Below, in pieces: positions 48,705 to 57,601 of a stretch of DNA of 64,000 nucleotides; position 1 is the stretch's first letter, and the number at the start of each line of letters is the position of its first letter. The position numbers were made by a program, and so were the translations under genes. The notes under the pieces were generated by a model that saw nothing but the letters and a program-made list of their open reading frames with translations, searched no databases and was not told where the DNA came from. The stretch comes from Chloroflexi bacterium GWB2_54_36 (GTDB lineage: Bacteria; Chloroflexota; Anaerolineae; Anaerolineales; Anaerolineaceae). The stretch spans positions 1 through 64,000 of the forward strand of contig MGMG01000077.1 of NCBI GenBank assembly GCA_001796355.1, written 5' to 3'.

Positions 48705-50027
48705 CTACCCAAACAGGCGTGGCAATCCACGCCCGCCCGTTTTCTGTAGAGTTTTAAACAATCGTTGTGCATCACGGAATTGCTTGAGCACCCGGTTAAC
48801 ATCCTGAACTTCCGTGCCGGAACCGCGGGCGATCCGGCGGCGGCGGCTGGCATTGAGTATATCAGGATTCCGGCGTTCTTTCATCGTCATGGAGGATAAT
48901 ATCGCCTCGGTGACTTGTAATGACTTTTCAGCTTCGTCGGGTGAAACGTTGCGCGCCATTTGCCCCATGCCGCCTGGCAGCATCTCCAGGACTTTGGCAA
49001 ATGGTCCCATCTTGCGCAATTGCTTCAACTGGCTGGCAAAATCCTCCAGGCTGAATTGCCCGGACATCATCTTTTCGGCCTGCGCGCGAGCTTCTTTTTC
49101 ATCCAGCGCCGATTCAGCCTTTTCGATCAATCCCAGCATATCACCCATGCCAAGGATGCGCGAAGCCAACCGTCCGGGGTCGTATGCCTCGATGGCATCG
49201 ATGCCTTCGCCGGTACCGAGGAACTTGATCGGAACCCCGGTGACGCTGCGAATGGATATGGCTGCGCCGCCGCGCGAATCGCCGTCCATTTTGGTCATCA
49301 CCAAGCCGGTCAGCGAAACCGAGTCGCGGAAACCCTCAGCGATGTGCAGCGCTTCCTGGCCGATCATCGAATCAACGACCAAAAGGATTTCGTTGGCAGG
49401 CACTTTGCGGGTGATGGAACGTAATTCTTCCATCAAGGTATCGTCCAGCTGCGACCGTCCGGCGGTATCGATAATTAAAGCCGTCACCCCGCCCTTTTGC
49501 GCCAGGTCGAAGGCTTTGGCTGCCAGTTCCGGTGGTTTAACCCCGTCCTGGGTGAAAACCGGTACGCCGATGCGTTCACCCAAGGTTTGCAGTTGCTTGA
49601 TGGCTGCCGGCCGGTATGGATCGCCAGCGACCAACTCCACCCGCTCGCCCTGCGACCGCAACTGGGCTGCAATCTTCGCGGCAGCGGTGGTTTTACCAGA
49701 GCCTTGGAGGCCAACCATTAGAATGACGTGCGGCTTGGCGCCGCTCAAGTTCAAGCGGGAAGGTTCACCCAGTGTTTGGATCAATTCCTCGTGCACAATC
49801 TTGATCACCTGCTGGGCCGGGTTGAGAGCGCGTGATACTTCAGCGCCTACGGCGCGTGTTCGTACGCGTGCAACGAAATCCTTGACCACGCTGTAGTGCA
49901 CATCCGCTTCCAACAGAGCCAGGCGCACCTCGCGCATGGCTAAATCCACATCCTGTTCAGAAAGCTTACCGCGCCGTCGCAGTTGCTGGAAAACCTGCTC
50001 TAATCGTTGAGTCAGCGATTCAAACAC
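48705..50027 (-). CDS. ffh: Signal recognition particle protein Ffh
   Basis: MFESLTQRLEQVFQQLRRRGKLSEQDVDLAMREVRLALLEADVHYSVVKDF; VGLQGSGKTTAAAKIA; M-domain MTMKERRNPDILNASRRRRIARGSGTEVQDVNRVLKQF. Confidence 0.98.
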   Translation of the reverse strand: MFESLTQRLEQVFQQLRRRGKLSEQDVDLAMREVRLALLEADVHYSVVKDFVARVRTRAVGAEVSRALNPAQQVIKIVHEELIQTLGEPSRLNLSGAKPHVILMVGLQGSGKTTAAAKIAAQLRSQGERVELVAGDPYRPAAIKQLQTLGERIGVPVFTQDGVKPPELAAKAFDLAQKGGVTALIIDTAGRSQLDDTLMEELRSITRKVPANEILLVVDSMIGQEALHIAEGFRDSVSLTGLVMTKMDGDSRGGAAISIRSVTGVPIKFLGTGEGIDAIEAYDPGRLASRILGMGDMLGLIEKAESALDEKEARAQAEKMMSGQFSLEDFASQLKQLRKMGPFAKVLEMLPGGMGQMARNVSPDEAEKSLQVTEAILSSMTMKERRNPDILNASRRRRIARGSGTEVQDVNRVLKQFRDAQRLFKTLQKTGGRGLPRLFG

Positions 50028-50314
50028 ACGTCACCTTAATGCATAAGAAATGGACACCCTTTCCGGGGCGTAACCAGGCCAAATTTTAGCCGGGATTACC
50101 CTAGTGGTCAAGGGAAAGGTGATTTTTGATGATAGAGGCTCAGAGTAGGGTGCGTTCGATCTTTGAACGCACCGTTTTTTCTGTTGTTAAGCATTTCGGC
50201 CATGCAATTGGTGAGTCGCTCTTTCCGGTTTTTGCGCCCTGTGGCTGAACACAGCCCTCCCCTGGCACGCCGCTTTCTCTGGTTAAACTTTTCCTCTATC
50301 AACAGGCATCGGTA

Positions 50315-50379
50315 GGGGCGGCTCGCGAGCCGCCCCTTGTAGCGCAAACTTTAGTTTGCGTGGCGAACTAAAGTTCGCC
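50315..50379. repeat. Three consecutive short palindromes
   Basis: ggggcggctcgcgagccgcccc (50315-50336); cgcaaacttTagtttgcg (50343-50360); ggcgaactaaagttcgcc (50362-50379). Confidence 0.9.
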
Positions 50380-50433
50380 CTACATGCGCTAAAGCATTGA
50401 AGTAGAGTGTGTTCAAATAACCATGGCCTTGAT

Positions 50434-50610
50434 GTCTCCCCTGAAGACGCAGTTTCAGGGTGAGGTGGTGCCCTGCCCACAGGACACTCTGATCGCGCCG
50501 GTCTCCGCCCGCAGGGCGCTCTGTGAGCGACCGCGCGCGCAGACTGACCGAAGGTCTCCCCTTTGCGGATCGTACCTGTGTCTCCCCTGAAAACGTCGGT
50601 TTTCGGGGGG
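50434..50610. repeat. Two copies of a 'gtctcccctgaaRacg' hairpin element flanking a GC-rich repeat
   Basis: gtctcccctgaagacgcagtttcaggg (50434-50460) and gtctcccctgaaaacgtcggttttcgggg (50580-50608), each an imperfect inverted repeat. Confidence 0.8.
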
Positions 50611-50697
50611 TTTGAACGTAACTTTTAGTCTCTTTCCGTGTTTGACAGCTTGAGCATTATTCTGCAAAATCCCCGCACTCGCCCCCAGGAGGTTTTC

Positions 50698-51555
50698 ATG
50701 TCCAAGGTTGCCATCGTTACAGACAGCACGGCCAATCTTTCCGAGGATGCAATTGCAAGCAATGGAATTACGTCCATCCCCCTGCAATTAATCTGGGGCG
50801 AGGATACATACCGCGATGGCCTTGACATAACGCCGCTTGAGTTTTACACCCGGTTGAAGTCCGCCAAGGTCATGCCCACCAGTTCCCAGCCCTCGCCGGC
50901 TGCTTTCCACAGCGTTTATACAGACCTGCTCGACCAGGGCTTCGACATCCTGAGCATTCATATCTCAGCCAAACTCTCGGGTACGCTCGATTCAGCCATT
51001 CAGGCGAAAAACATGATCGGGTCAGACCGCATAGCGTTGGTCGATTCAAAAAGCACATCCATGGCGCTGGGTTTTTTGACGCTGCTCGCCGCGCGAGCTG
51101 CCAAAGACGGGGCCTCATTTGCTGAATGCCGTCAGTTTGCCGAAAAAGCAGTCGATCATACCGGCGTGTACTTCGTCGTCAGTACATTGGAATTCCTGCG
51201 CCGCGGCGGACGCATCGGCGGCGCGGCTGCCTTCCTTGGCACCGCGCTGAATCTCAAGCCCATTCTCATGCTGCACGGTGGACGAGTGGAACCGAAAGAA
51301 AAAGTACGTACCATGAGCAAAGCGCTGGATCGAGTCGCGGATATCCTGGTGGAAAAGGTTGGCGACCAGAAACCCTTGCACCTATCAGTGCTGCATGCTA
51401 ACGCGCCAATCGAAGCGGAACAACTCTTAAAAAAGGCGCAGGACCGCCTGCCAAACGGCATCATTCAGGAATCCGTCGTGACGCCTGTCAGCCCGGTCAT
51501 TGGAACACACACCGGCCCCGGCACCGTCGGGTTTGCTTATCTGGCCGGAATGTAA
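50698..51555 (+). CDS. DegV family fatty-acid-binding protein
   Basis: MSKVAIVTDSTANLSEDAIASNGITSIPLQLIWGEDTYRDGLDITPLEFYTRL..PTSSQPSPAAF; HTGPGTVGFAYL. Confidence 0.96.
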   Translation: MSKVAIVTDSTANLSEDAIASNGITSIPLQLIWGEDTYRDGLDITPLEFYTRLKSAKVMPTSSQPSPAAFHSVYTDLLDQGFDILSIHISAKLSGTLDSAIQAKNMIGSDRIALVDSKSTSMALGFLTLLAARAAKDGASFAECRQFAEKAVDHTGVYFVVSTLEFLRRGGRIGGAAAFLGTALNLKPILMLHGGRVEPKEKVRTMSKALDRVADILVEKVGDQKPLHLSVLHANAPIEAEQLLKKAQDRLPNGIIQESVVTPVSPVIGTHTGPGTVGFAYLAGM

Positions 51556-51580
51556 CGCCAGACAACAATTTACTGGCCGT

Positions 51581-51613
51581 CCCCTGCTCCGTTATCACGA
51601 GCAGGGGATTTTT
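51581..51613 (+). terminator. Rho-independent terminator after degV
   Basis: cccctgctc-cgttatcac-gagcaggggattttt. Confidence 0.88.
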
Positions 51614-51748
51614 ATGTCGTAATCCTTCCTCATCTTGGCTGATACAATTCCTGTTTCCATGGAAAGGGGTCGCAACTTGGCCAGATTTTGCTACAATAGC
51701 TCTGGTCAAACCTCTCATCCATTTTTCATCCCGCCGGAGCGTGATTCC

Positions 51749-53065
51749 ATGCGTAATTACTCGAGTGTTGGCATACAAGTCGCTGATATCTTACTTCCCA
51801 AAAACGGTTTGGAGGCGCACAAGTGGGCTACTATCGCCTGCGACCAGTTTACCTCGCAGCCGGAATACTGGCAGAAGGTTGCGGATATCATTGGCGCCGC
51901 TCCTTCGACTTATAACCTGGTTCTTCCTGAAGTATTTTTGGGCACGCCGAATGAGAATGAGCGCATCCAACTTTCGCAGCAAAAAATGCGCGAATACGTT
52001 CACCAGGAATTGCTGGATACCCACACCGGGCTGATTTATGTGGAACGCACATCGCTTGGAAGGCTGCGCCGCGGACTGATGCTGGCACTGGACCTGGAAA
52101 ATTATGATTTCAACAAAGGATCGCAAACCCTGATCCGCGCAACGGAAGACACCATCCTCAACCGCCTGCCGCCGCGCATGCGCATTCGTGAGGGCGCCAT
52201 CCTGGAACTGCCACACATTCTGGTCCTCATCGATGATCCTGACTGCTCGGTAATCGATCCGATCTCGGCTGAAGCCGCTTCTTTACCGCTGCTCTACGAC
52301 TTTGACCTGATGCAAGGCAGCGGTCATCTGACCGGGCGGTTGGTGAACACTCCTGCCCTGGAAAAACAGGTGATTGCCGCTCTGGAGCGCCTGGCATCGC
52401 CTGAGGTTTTTTATTCAAAATACGATGTCACCCCCGAACACGGCGTGCTGCTGTTTGCAGTCGGCGACGGCAATCATTCGCTCGCAACCGCCAAAGCTAT
52501 CTGGGAAAAAATTAAACCTGTGGTTGGCATGAACCATCCCGCTCGTTATGCCCTGGTCGAAATCGAAAACGTCCACGATGAAGGCCTGCACTTTGAACCG
52601 ATCCACCGGGTCGTGTTTGGCTGCCAGAGCAACCCCAGAGACGCAATGAAAACCTGCTTTGGGGATGCCTTGCGGTTCTCCCCATGCCAGTCGCCCGAGG
52701 AAGTCGTTGAAAAGGTCGAAACCTACCGGGGGAATGATCACGTAATTGGCCTTGTGAACGCCGCCGGACCCGAACTGGCTTTTATCAGCCATCCATCTGC
52801 CAACCTGCCGGTGGGGACGCTGCAATCTTTCCTCGACACATGGATTGGGCTGGGTAACGCCGAAAATTTGGATTATGTCCACGGCGCAGACGTGGTTCTC
52901 ACCTTGGGCAAGCAACCTGGAAACTGCGGTTTTTACCTGCCCGCCATGCCAAAGAACGGCCTATTCAAAACGGTGATTTTGGACGGCGCGCTACCGCGGA
53001 AAACTTTCTCGATGGGCGAAGCTGTGGAAAAGCGCTTTTATATGGAAGCGCGCCGGATCGGTTGA
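51749..53065 (+). CDS. DUF1015 family protein
   Basis: HKWATIACDQFTSQPEYWQKVADIIGAAPSTYNLVLPEVFL; GVLLFAVGDGNHSLATAKAIWEKIK; HYxx-type DUF1015 motifs. Start trimmed to MRNYSS. Confidence 0.92.
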   Translation: MRNYSSVGIQVADILLPKNGLEAHKWATIACDQFTSQPEYWQKVADIIGAAPSTYNLVLPEVFLGTPNENERIQLSQQKMREYVHQELLDTHTGLIYVERTSLGRLRRGLMLALDLENYDFNKGSQTLIRATEDTILNRLPPRMRIREGAILELPHILVLIDDPDCSVIDPISAEAASLPLLYDFDLMQGSGHLTGRLVNTPALEKQVIAALERLASPEVFYSKYDVTPEHGVLLFAVGDGNHSLATAKAIWEKIKPVVGMNHPARYALVEIENVHDEGLHFEPIHRVVFGCQSNPRDAMKTCFGDALRFSPCQSPEEVVEKVETYRGNDHVIGLVNAAGPELAFISHPSANLPVGTLQSFLDTWIGLGNAENLDYVHGADVVLTLGKQPGNCGFYLPAMPKNGLFKTVILDGALPRKTFSMGEAVEKRFYMEARRIG

Positions 53066-53072
53066 ATCCCCT

Positions 53073-53423
53073 GTGTCGCGATTTAACCCCCTCCACCCAG
53101 CTGAAGGCGCTGTCCCACCTGAAGGAGTGCGTTTTGTCGATTTGCACGTCGAGCCCTGGGGTGACAACAGCAAAGTTCGCGTGCACCTTCGCCTTACCCC
53201 TTTTACGAAACCGCCCAACCTGATCGCAACCCTTACTGACGCAGACGATCTTGAAGTGGCCAGCATTTTAATCATCGAGAATATCGATTTTGACCTGGTG
53301 TTCACGATGCATATTCGTCCGGTCGATGCTCCCGGGCCGTTTGAACTGTCCGCCAGAATTGAGTATGATGATTTGGGCGTAGTCGATACAAAATCGATCC
53401 ACTTCAAACTGCCGTCCAACTGA
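53073..53423 (+). CDS. Small conserved-looking hypothetical protein (116 aa), predicted beta-rich
   Basis: Starts 7 nt after the DUF1015 stop in the same direction; PEGVRFVDLHVEPWGDNSKVRVHLRLTPFTKPPNLIATLTDADDLEVASILIIENIDFDLVFTMHIR. Confidence 0.7.
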   Translation: MSRFNPLHPAEGAVPPEGVRFVDLHVEPWGDNSKVRVHLRLTPFTKPPNLIATLTDADDLEVASILIIENIDFDLVFTMHIRPVDAPGPFELSARIEYDDLGVVDTKSIHFKLPSN

Positions 53424-53459
53424 ATCCAGGCAGGTGTATACAAAGCCCTGCCGATCGTT

Positions 53460-53540
53460 GAGCCTGTCGCAGCGTGGTCGCTGAGCCTGTCGAAGCGTGG
53501 TCGCTGAGCCTGTCGAAGCGTGGTCGCTGAGCCTGTGAAG
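53460..53540. repeat. 23-bp tandem repeat, about 3.4 copies
   Basis: gagcctgtcg[c/a]agcgtggtcgct at 53460, 53483, 53506 and a partial copy at 53529. Confidence 0.95.
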
Positions 53541-53698
53541 AACAATTTTTGGCGACCACGCTGCCCGGGTCTTAACAATCCTGTAATCTGTGACCATTTT
53601 GCTCCAATTGCCTGCCTGGATTAATTTCCAGGTGCTAAAATGGTAGGGATTCAGAATATTATCCTTACTCAGGGGCGGATCCCATTTCAAATTCAGGC

Positions 53699-55639
53699 AT
53701 GCTACCCAACTCTACCGATTCGAATGGCAAAAAAACAGGGATGGTTCCCCGGTTTTTTCTCATTCTTACGGCTGCTCTGCTGCTTCTTGGCGCTTGGGTC
53801 TTATGGTCGGGAATGAAAAAGGAACTGGCTGCGGCTCAGGCGACTGCCACCCTGACTCCCTCGTCGCTGCCAACTGAAACAGCCCATCCGCCCACCCCAA
53901 CCGCCACATTTACATTAACAGTTCCAGCACCGGTTGATGGCCCAACCGGTGCGAGTGAGCCTCAGTATCCCCGCGGGTTGATCGTATTGTCGCTTTCCGA
54001 CGGCTACTATCGCCACCTGTTCGCCTACCACCCATCCGACCTGCAATTCACCCGCCTGACGGATCACCCCTGGGACGACATCCAGCCAGCGGTCAGCCCA
54101 GACGGAACCCGGTTGGCCTATGCATCCCGCCGAAACGGGTATTGGGACATTTACATCTTTGATTTCGTCACCGGGCAGTCCACCCGGGTGACGGATACCC
54201 CCGCCTATGACGGCAACCCGGCCTGGGCGCCGGACGGGCAGTGGCTGGCTTACGAGTCATACCAGGCCGGAAACCTCGATATATTTATCCAATCCCTGGC
54301 TGACCTGTCTCAGCCTGCGCTGCTGCTCACCACTGATCCTGCTGCGGATACCGACCCGGATTGGTCGCCGAGCGGTAATTTGCTCGCCTTCACCTCCCTG
54401 CGCAGCGGGGAATCAGAGATTTGGACTGCAGCGCTCGACCAACCCGGCAACCGTTTTCAAAACCGCAGCCAAAACCCTGAATCAGCGGATAGAGATCCTG
54501 CCTGGTCACCGGATGGGCAGCAATTGGCCTGGAACACCCTGATTTATGGGTTACCCAACATTGTGGTAGCTGCTGCTGTCGAAAATGGTGAAGAGCCTCA
54601 TACGCTTGGGGCCGGCAGCTATCCGCTTTGGGATCCAGCCGGCAGCCAAATTTTGGCACAGCTTGACTTGGCCGGAGGCGTATCCTTCGCTGGCTATAAT
54701 TCGGAAAACGGCCAGGTGACCTTGCCCCCTCAACCCTTACCAGCCGCAATTCACGGCGCTGACTGGCAATCCGCTAATTTCGCTGCCTCTTTGCAATCCT
54801 ATCTGTCAGCCGATTCCAGTGGCCCGCGTAAAATCATGACAGAAATACAGGCCAGCCAGCCGACCGACGCATCGACCGGGCGGAGCGGGCTGTTTCCCCT
54901 GACTGGTATTAATGCCCCCTATCCTTATTTGAGCGACCAGGCCGACGAATCCTTTTTTGCATTACGCCAGGAAATCGCCCGCGTTTCCGGCTGGGATGTG
55001 CTGGCCAACCTGCAAAATGCTTACCTGCCGGTAACCGAACCTTCGCTTCCGGGCGCCGGCGATGATTGGCTGGTCACCGGGCTGGGAATCGCCATTAATC
55101 CCCTGCCTTACCAGGCCGGCTGGATGACGGTACAACGGGAAGACCTGGGTGGCGAAGTTTACTGGCGCTTGTACATCCGTGCCCGTTACCAGGATGGCTC
55201 GCAGGGTGAACCCATTACGGCACCTGTCTGGAACCTGGATGCCCGTTCGAGCGGCGACCCAAATACCTATGAGCAAGGCGGTGCAACGGACGCTGCCCCG
55301 GCAGGTTATTGGATTGACTTCACCGAACTGGCTGCCCGTTTTAACTGGCAGCGGCTGGCTGCCTATCCCAACTGGCGAACATACTATGCCGCTGCCCGAT
55401 TCAACCAGTTTGCCTATTCTGTCGACCAGGGCTGGGATCAAGCCATGCAGCAATTGTATCCGGTCGAGTTGGTTCACCGCCCGACCCAGATTCCAACCTT
55501 GACCTCCTTCCCAACGAATACGCCGCTGCCGCTCAATGCTCTCACCGCCACTGCTCAAGCAACCCCCTGGCAGGGGCTGCCGCTCAATCCTGAACCACGG
55601 CCAACCTGGACTCCTGTTCCGGGAGAAACCTTCCCATGA
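53699..55639 (+). CDS. TolB-like (PD40/WD40) beta-propeller envelope protein
   Basis: N-terminal TM, Thr/Pro linker, then DIQPAVSPDGTRLAYASRRNGYWDIYIFDFVTG / NPAWAPDGQWLAYESYQAGNLDIFIQ / DPDWSPSGNLLAFTSLRSGESEIW / DPAWSPDGQQLAWNT repeats. Confidence 0.92.
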   Translation: MLPNSTDSNGKKTGMVPRFFLILTAALLLLGAWVLWSGMKKELAAAQATATLTPSSLPTETAHPPTPTATFTLTVPAPVDGPTGASEPQYPRGLIVLSLSDGYYRHLFAYHPSDLQFTRLTDHPWDDIQPAVSPDGTRLAYASRRNGYWDIYIFDFVTGQSTRVTDTPAYDGNPAWAPDGQWLAYESYQAGNLDIFIQSLADLSQPALLLTTDPAADTDPDWSPSGNLLAFTSLRSGESEIWTAALDQPGNRFQNRSQNPESADRDPAWSPDGQQLAWNTLIYGLPNIVVAAAVENGEEPHTLGAGSYPLWDPAGSQILAQLDLAGGVSFAGYNSENGQVTLPPQPLPAAIHGADWQSANFAASLQSYLSADSSGPRKIMTEIQASQPTDASTGRSGLFPLTGINAPYPYLSDQADESFFALRQEIARVSGWDVLANLQNAYLPVTEPSLPGAGDDWLVTGLGIAINPLPYQAGWMTVQREDLGGEVYWRLYIRARYQDGSQGEPITAPVWNLDARSSGDPNTYEQGGATDAAPAGYWIDFTELAARFNWQRLAAYPNWRTYYAAARFNQFAYSVDQGWDQAMQQLYPVELVHRPTQIPTLTSFPTNTPLPLNALTATAQATPWQGLPLNPEPRPTWTPVPGETFP

Positions 55640-56775
55640 ACCGCCGGTACGCTAAGGAGCGGTTTGGTTTTTTCGCTGGGATGATCTGCCTGTTAATTCT
55701 GACTGGCTGCACTCCAAGCCCGGCCCAGGCAGTCGAATTGCCACTGGCACCAACGCCGGTTCCGCTGGCTTTCGTTGAAGATAATTCTGCCCCAGCGTCA
55801 GAACAACCGCCTGCCAGACCTGTGGAAGCTGAACCCGCTCCAGCCCTGGTGGAGGAACCGTTGCAATTTACCTTCCCCACTCCGGCAACGGAAGCGGTAT
55901 CTGCCTGGCGCCCGCCGCTGGTACCCGTCCCCTGGGCATTGACGCCCTACGACCATTTTTATTTCACCCGGCCGATTGCCACAGATGCGGTCAACTGGCC
56001 CTCGGCAGATTATCGCTATGGTGATTTTTTCACCGATACCGACATCGTCCACACCGGTATTGATATCGCCGCCGACCGTGGCACCCCGGTGATCGCCGCG
56101 GCTGCCGGCAAAGTTACCTGGGCAGGCGAAGGATTGTACAAGGGCGGCAATGTTGAAGGCGACCCCTACGGTCTGGCGGTAGCCATCCGGCATAATTTTA
56201 GCTACAATGAGCGCGAGGTTTATACCATTTACGCCCATATGGATCGGGTGGATGTTGTGGTCGGTCAGAATGTCGAAGCTGGAGAGCAGGTTGGAATTGT
56301 TGGAACCACAGGTAAAACAACCGGCCCGCACTTGCATTTCGAAGTGCGCATCGAAAGCAACAGCTTTTTCTATACGCGCAATCCAGAGTTGTGGCTGGCT
56401 CCGCCGCAAGGCTGGGGTGTACTGGTTGGTAAAATGATCGATCGTTATGGCTTCCCTTTGTATAAAATCAAAATAAAAGTTATTTCCGAGGAACTGGGTA
56501 AGACCTGGGTGGTACGCACGTACGGTCCGACCAGCGTCAATAAAGACGATTTTTACCAGGAGAACCTGGTGCTGAGTGATTTACCGGCAGGCGATTACTG
56601 GGTTGAGTTTCGGGTGCGTTGGAAGGATTACCGTCACAAAATCACGATAAAACCCGGCATGGTGACTTATCTCAACTTCCTCGAACGTCCAGGGACATTC
56701 TCAGACGCGTTGCCAGCGCCTGGAAACGGCAGTGCCTTCGAGCCAGCGGCGCTGGAGCCGGTTGTCAACCCTTGA
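55636..56775 (+). CDS. M23-family metallopeptidase lipoprotein
   Basis: Lipobox LILTGC; VHTGIDIAADRGTPVIAAAAGKVTWAGEG..YGLAVAIRHNF..YTIYAHMDRVDVVVGQNVEAGEQVGIVGTTGKTTGPHLHFEVRI. Confidence 0.95.
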   Translation: MNRRYAKERFGFFAGMICLLILTGCTPSPAQAVELPLAPTPVPLAFVEDNSAPASEQPPARPVEAEPAPALVEEPLQFTFPTPATEAVSAWRPPLVPVPWALTPYDHFYFTRPIATDAVNWPSADYRYGDFFTDTDIVHTGIDIAADRGTPVIAAAAGKVTWAGEGLYKGGNVEGDPYGLAVAIRHNFSYNEREVYTIYAHMDRVDVVVGQNVEAGEQVGIVGTTGKTTGPHLHFEVRIESNSFFYTRNPELWLAPPQGWGVLVGKMIDRYGFPLYKIKIKVISEELGKTWVVRTYGPTSVNKDDFYQENLVLSDLPAGDYWVEFRVRWKDYRHKITIKPGMVTYLNFLERPGTFSDALPAPGNGSAFEPAALEPVVNP

Positions 56776-56893
56776 CAATTTGATCAACAACCCTGAAAAT
56801 TCCTTCCGCCGGTAATCCGGCTGCCGGATGCGCCAGCTATCAGGTTCATCGCGGTATATTTTTTTGCTTTTAAGCGCAATTCGGAGGTAAAGT

Positions 56894-57586
56894 TTGATGT
56901 TAGGAAATCGTAAATTGGTCGGGGGTATCTTACTGGCGATCCTGCTGCTGACAACCCTGGCGGCTTGCTCGAAGGCGGATGCCACCCCCACGAATAGCCC
57001 GGAAATGGTCTATACCCAGGCTGCCCAAACAGTAGCTGCCGGTCTCACCCAGACCGCTGTATTAATGCCTACTGCTACCAGCACGCCCACTCTTCAGCCT
57101 TCCAACACGCCGGCGCCAACTCAGGCTGCCACGGCAACCTTAAGCGTCTCGGTCACCCCGCTGGTGCAAAAATCTGCTACCAGCGCTACAGGTCCGGACA
57201 AGGCCGAATGGGTGGCGCAGAACCCTGGCGACGGCACCGTTTTGAACGCCGGGCAGGATTTCACCCTGGTTTGGACCGTCAAAAATACGGGCACAACCAC
57301 CTGGACCACGGACTACCAGCTGCGCTACTACCTGGTCGAACAGTCGCTGCGCATGGGAGCTGGGGATCTCAAGTTGTCCAAAGAAGTCAAGCCCAACGAG
57401 TCCATCGACCTCTCGCTGGCCATGAAGGCTCCCGCCAACAGCGGTGAATATACAACGATTTGGGTATTGACCAACAAAGAAGGCGTCAATTTCTATCCGC
57501 TGACCTTCGGCTTTAAGGTCGGCGCGGCTGCCGCGACCGCTACCGCAACCGTTGCACCTACCGCAGGAGCGACGGCCACTCCGTAG
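56894..57586 (+). CDS. Lipoprotein with NBR1/Ig-like 'four-Trp' domain
   Basis: Lipobox LTTLAAC; Thr/Pro linker; AEWVAQNPGDGTVLNAGQDFTLVWTVKNTGTTTWTTDYQLRYY...ANSGEYTTIWVLTNKEGVNF. Confidence 0.9.
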   Translation: MMLGNRKLVGGILLAILLLTTLAACSKADATPTNSPEMVYTQAAQTVAAGLTQTAVLMPTATSTPTLQPSNTPAPTQAATATLSVSVTPLVQKSATSATGPDKAEWVAQNPGDGTVLNAGQDFTLVWTVKNTGTTTWTTDYQLRYYLVEQSLRMGAGDLKLSKEVKPNESIDLSLAMKAPANSGEYTTIWVLTNKEGVNFYPLTFGFKVGAAAATATATVAPTAGATATP

Positions 57587-57601
57587 CACTTTCCCAGGCC
57601 C

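Noticed and set aside
48814-49896. 360-aa plus-strand ORF
   Set aside because: Fully antisense to ffh; Ser/Arg/Pro-rich translation with no family resemblance.
53460-53540. Possible CRISPR array
   Set aside because: Repeats are contiguous 23-mers with no unique spacers, and no cas genes are present.
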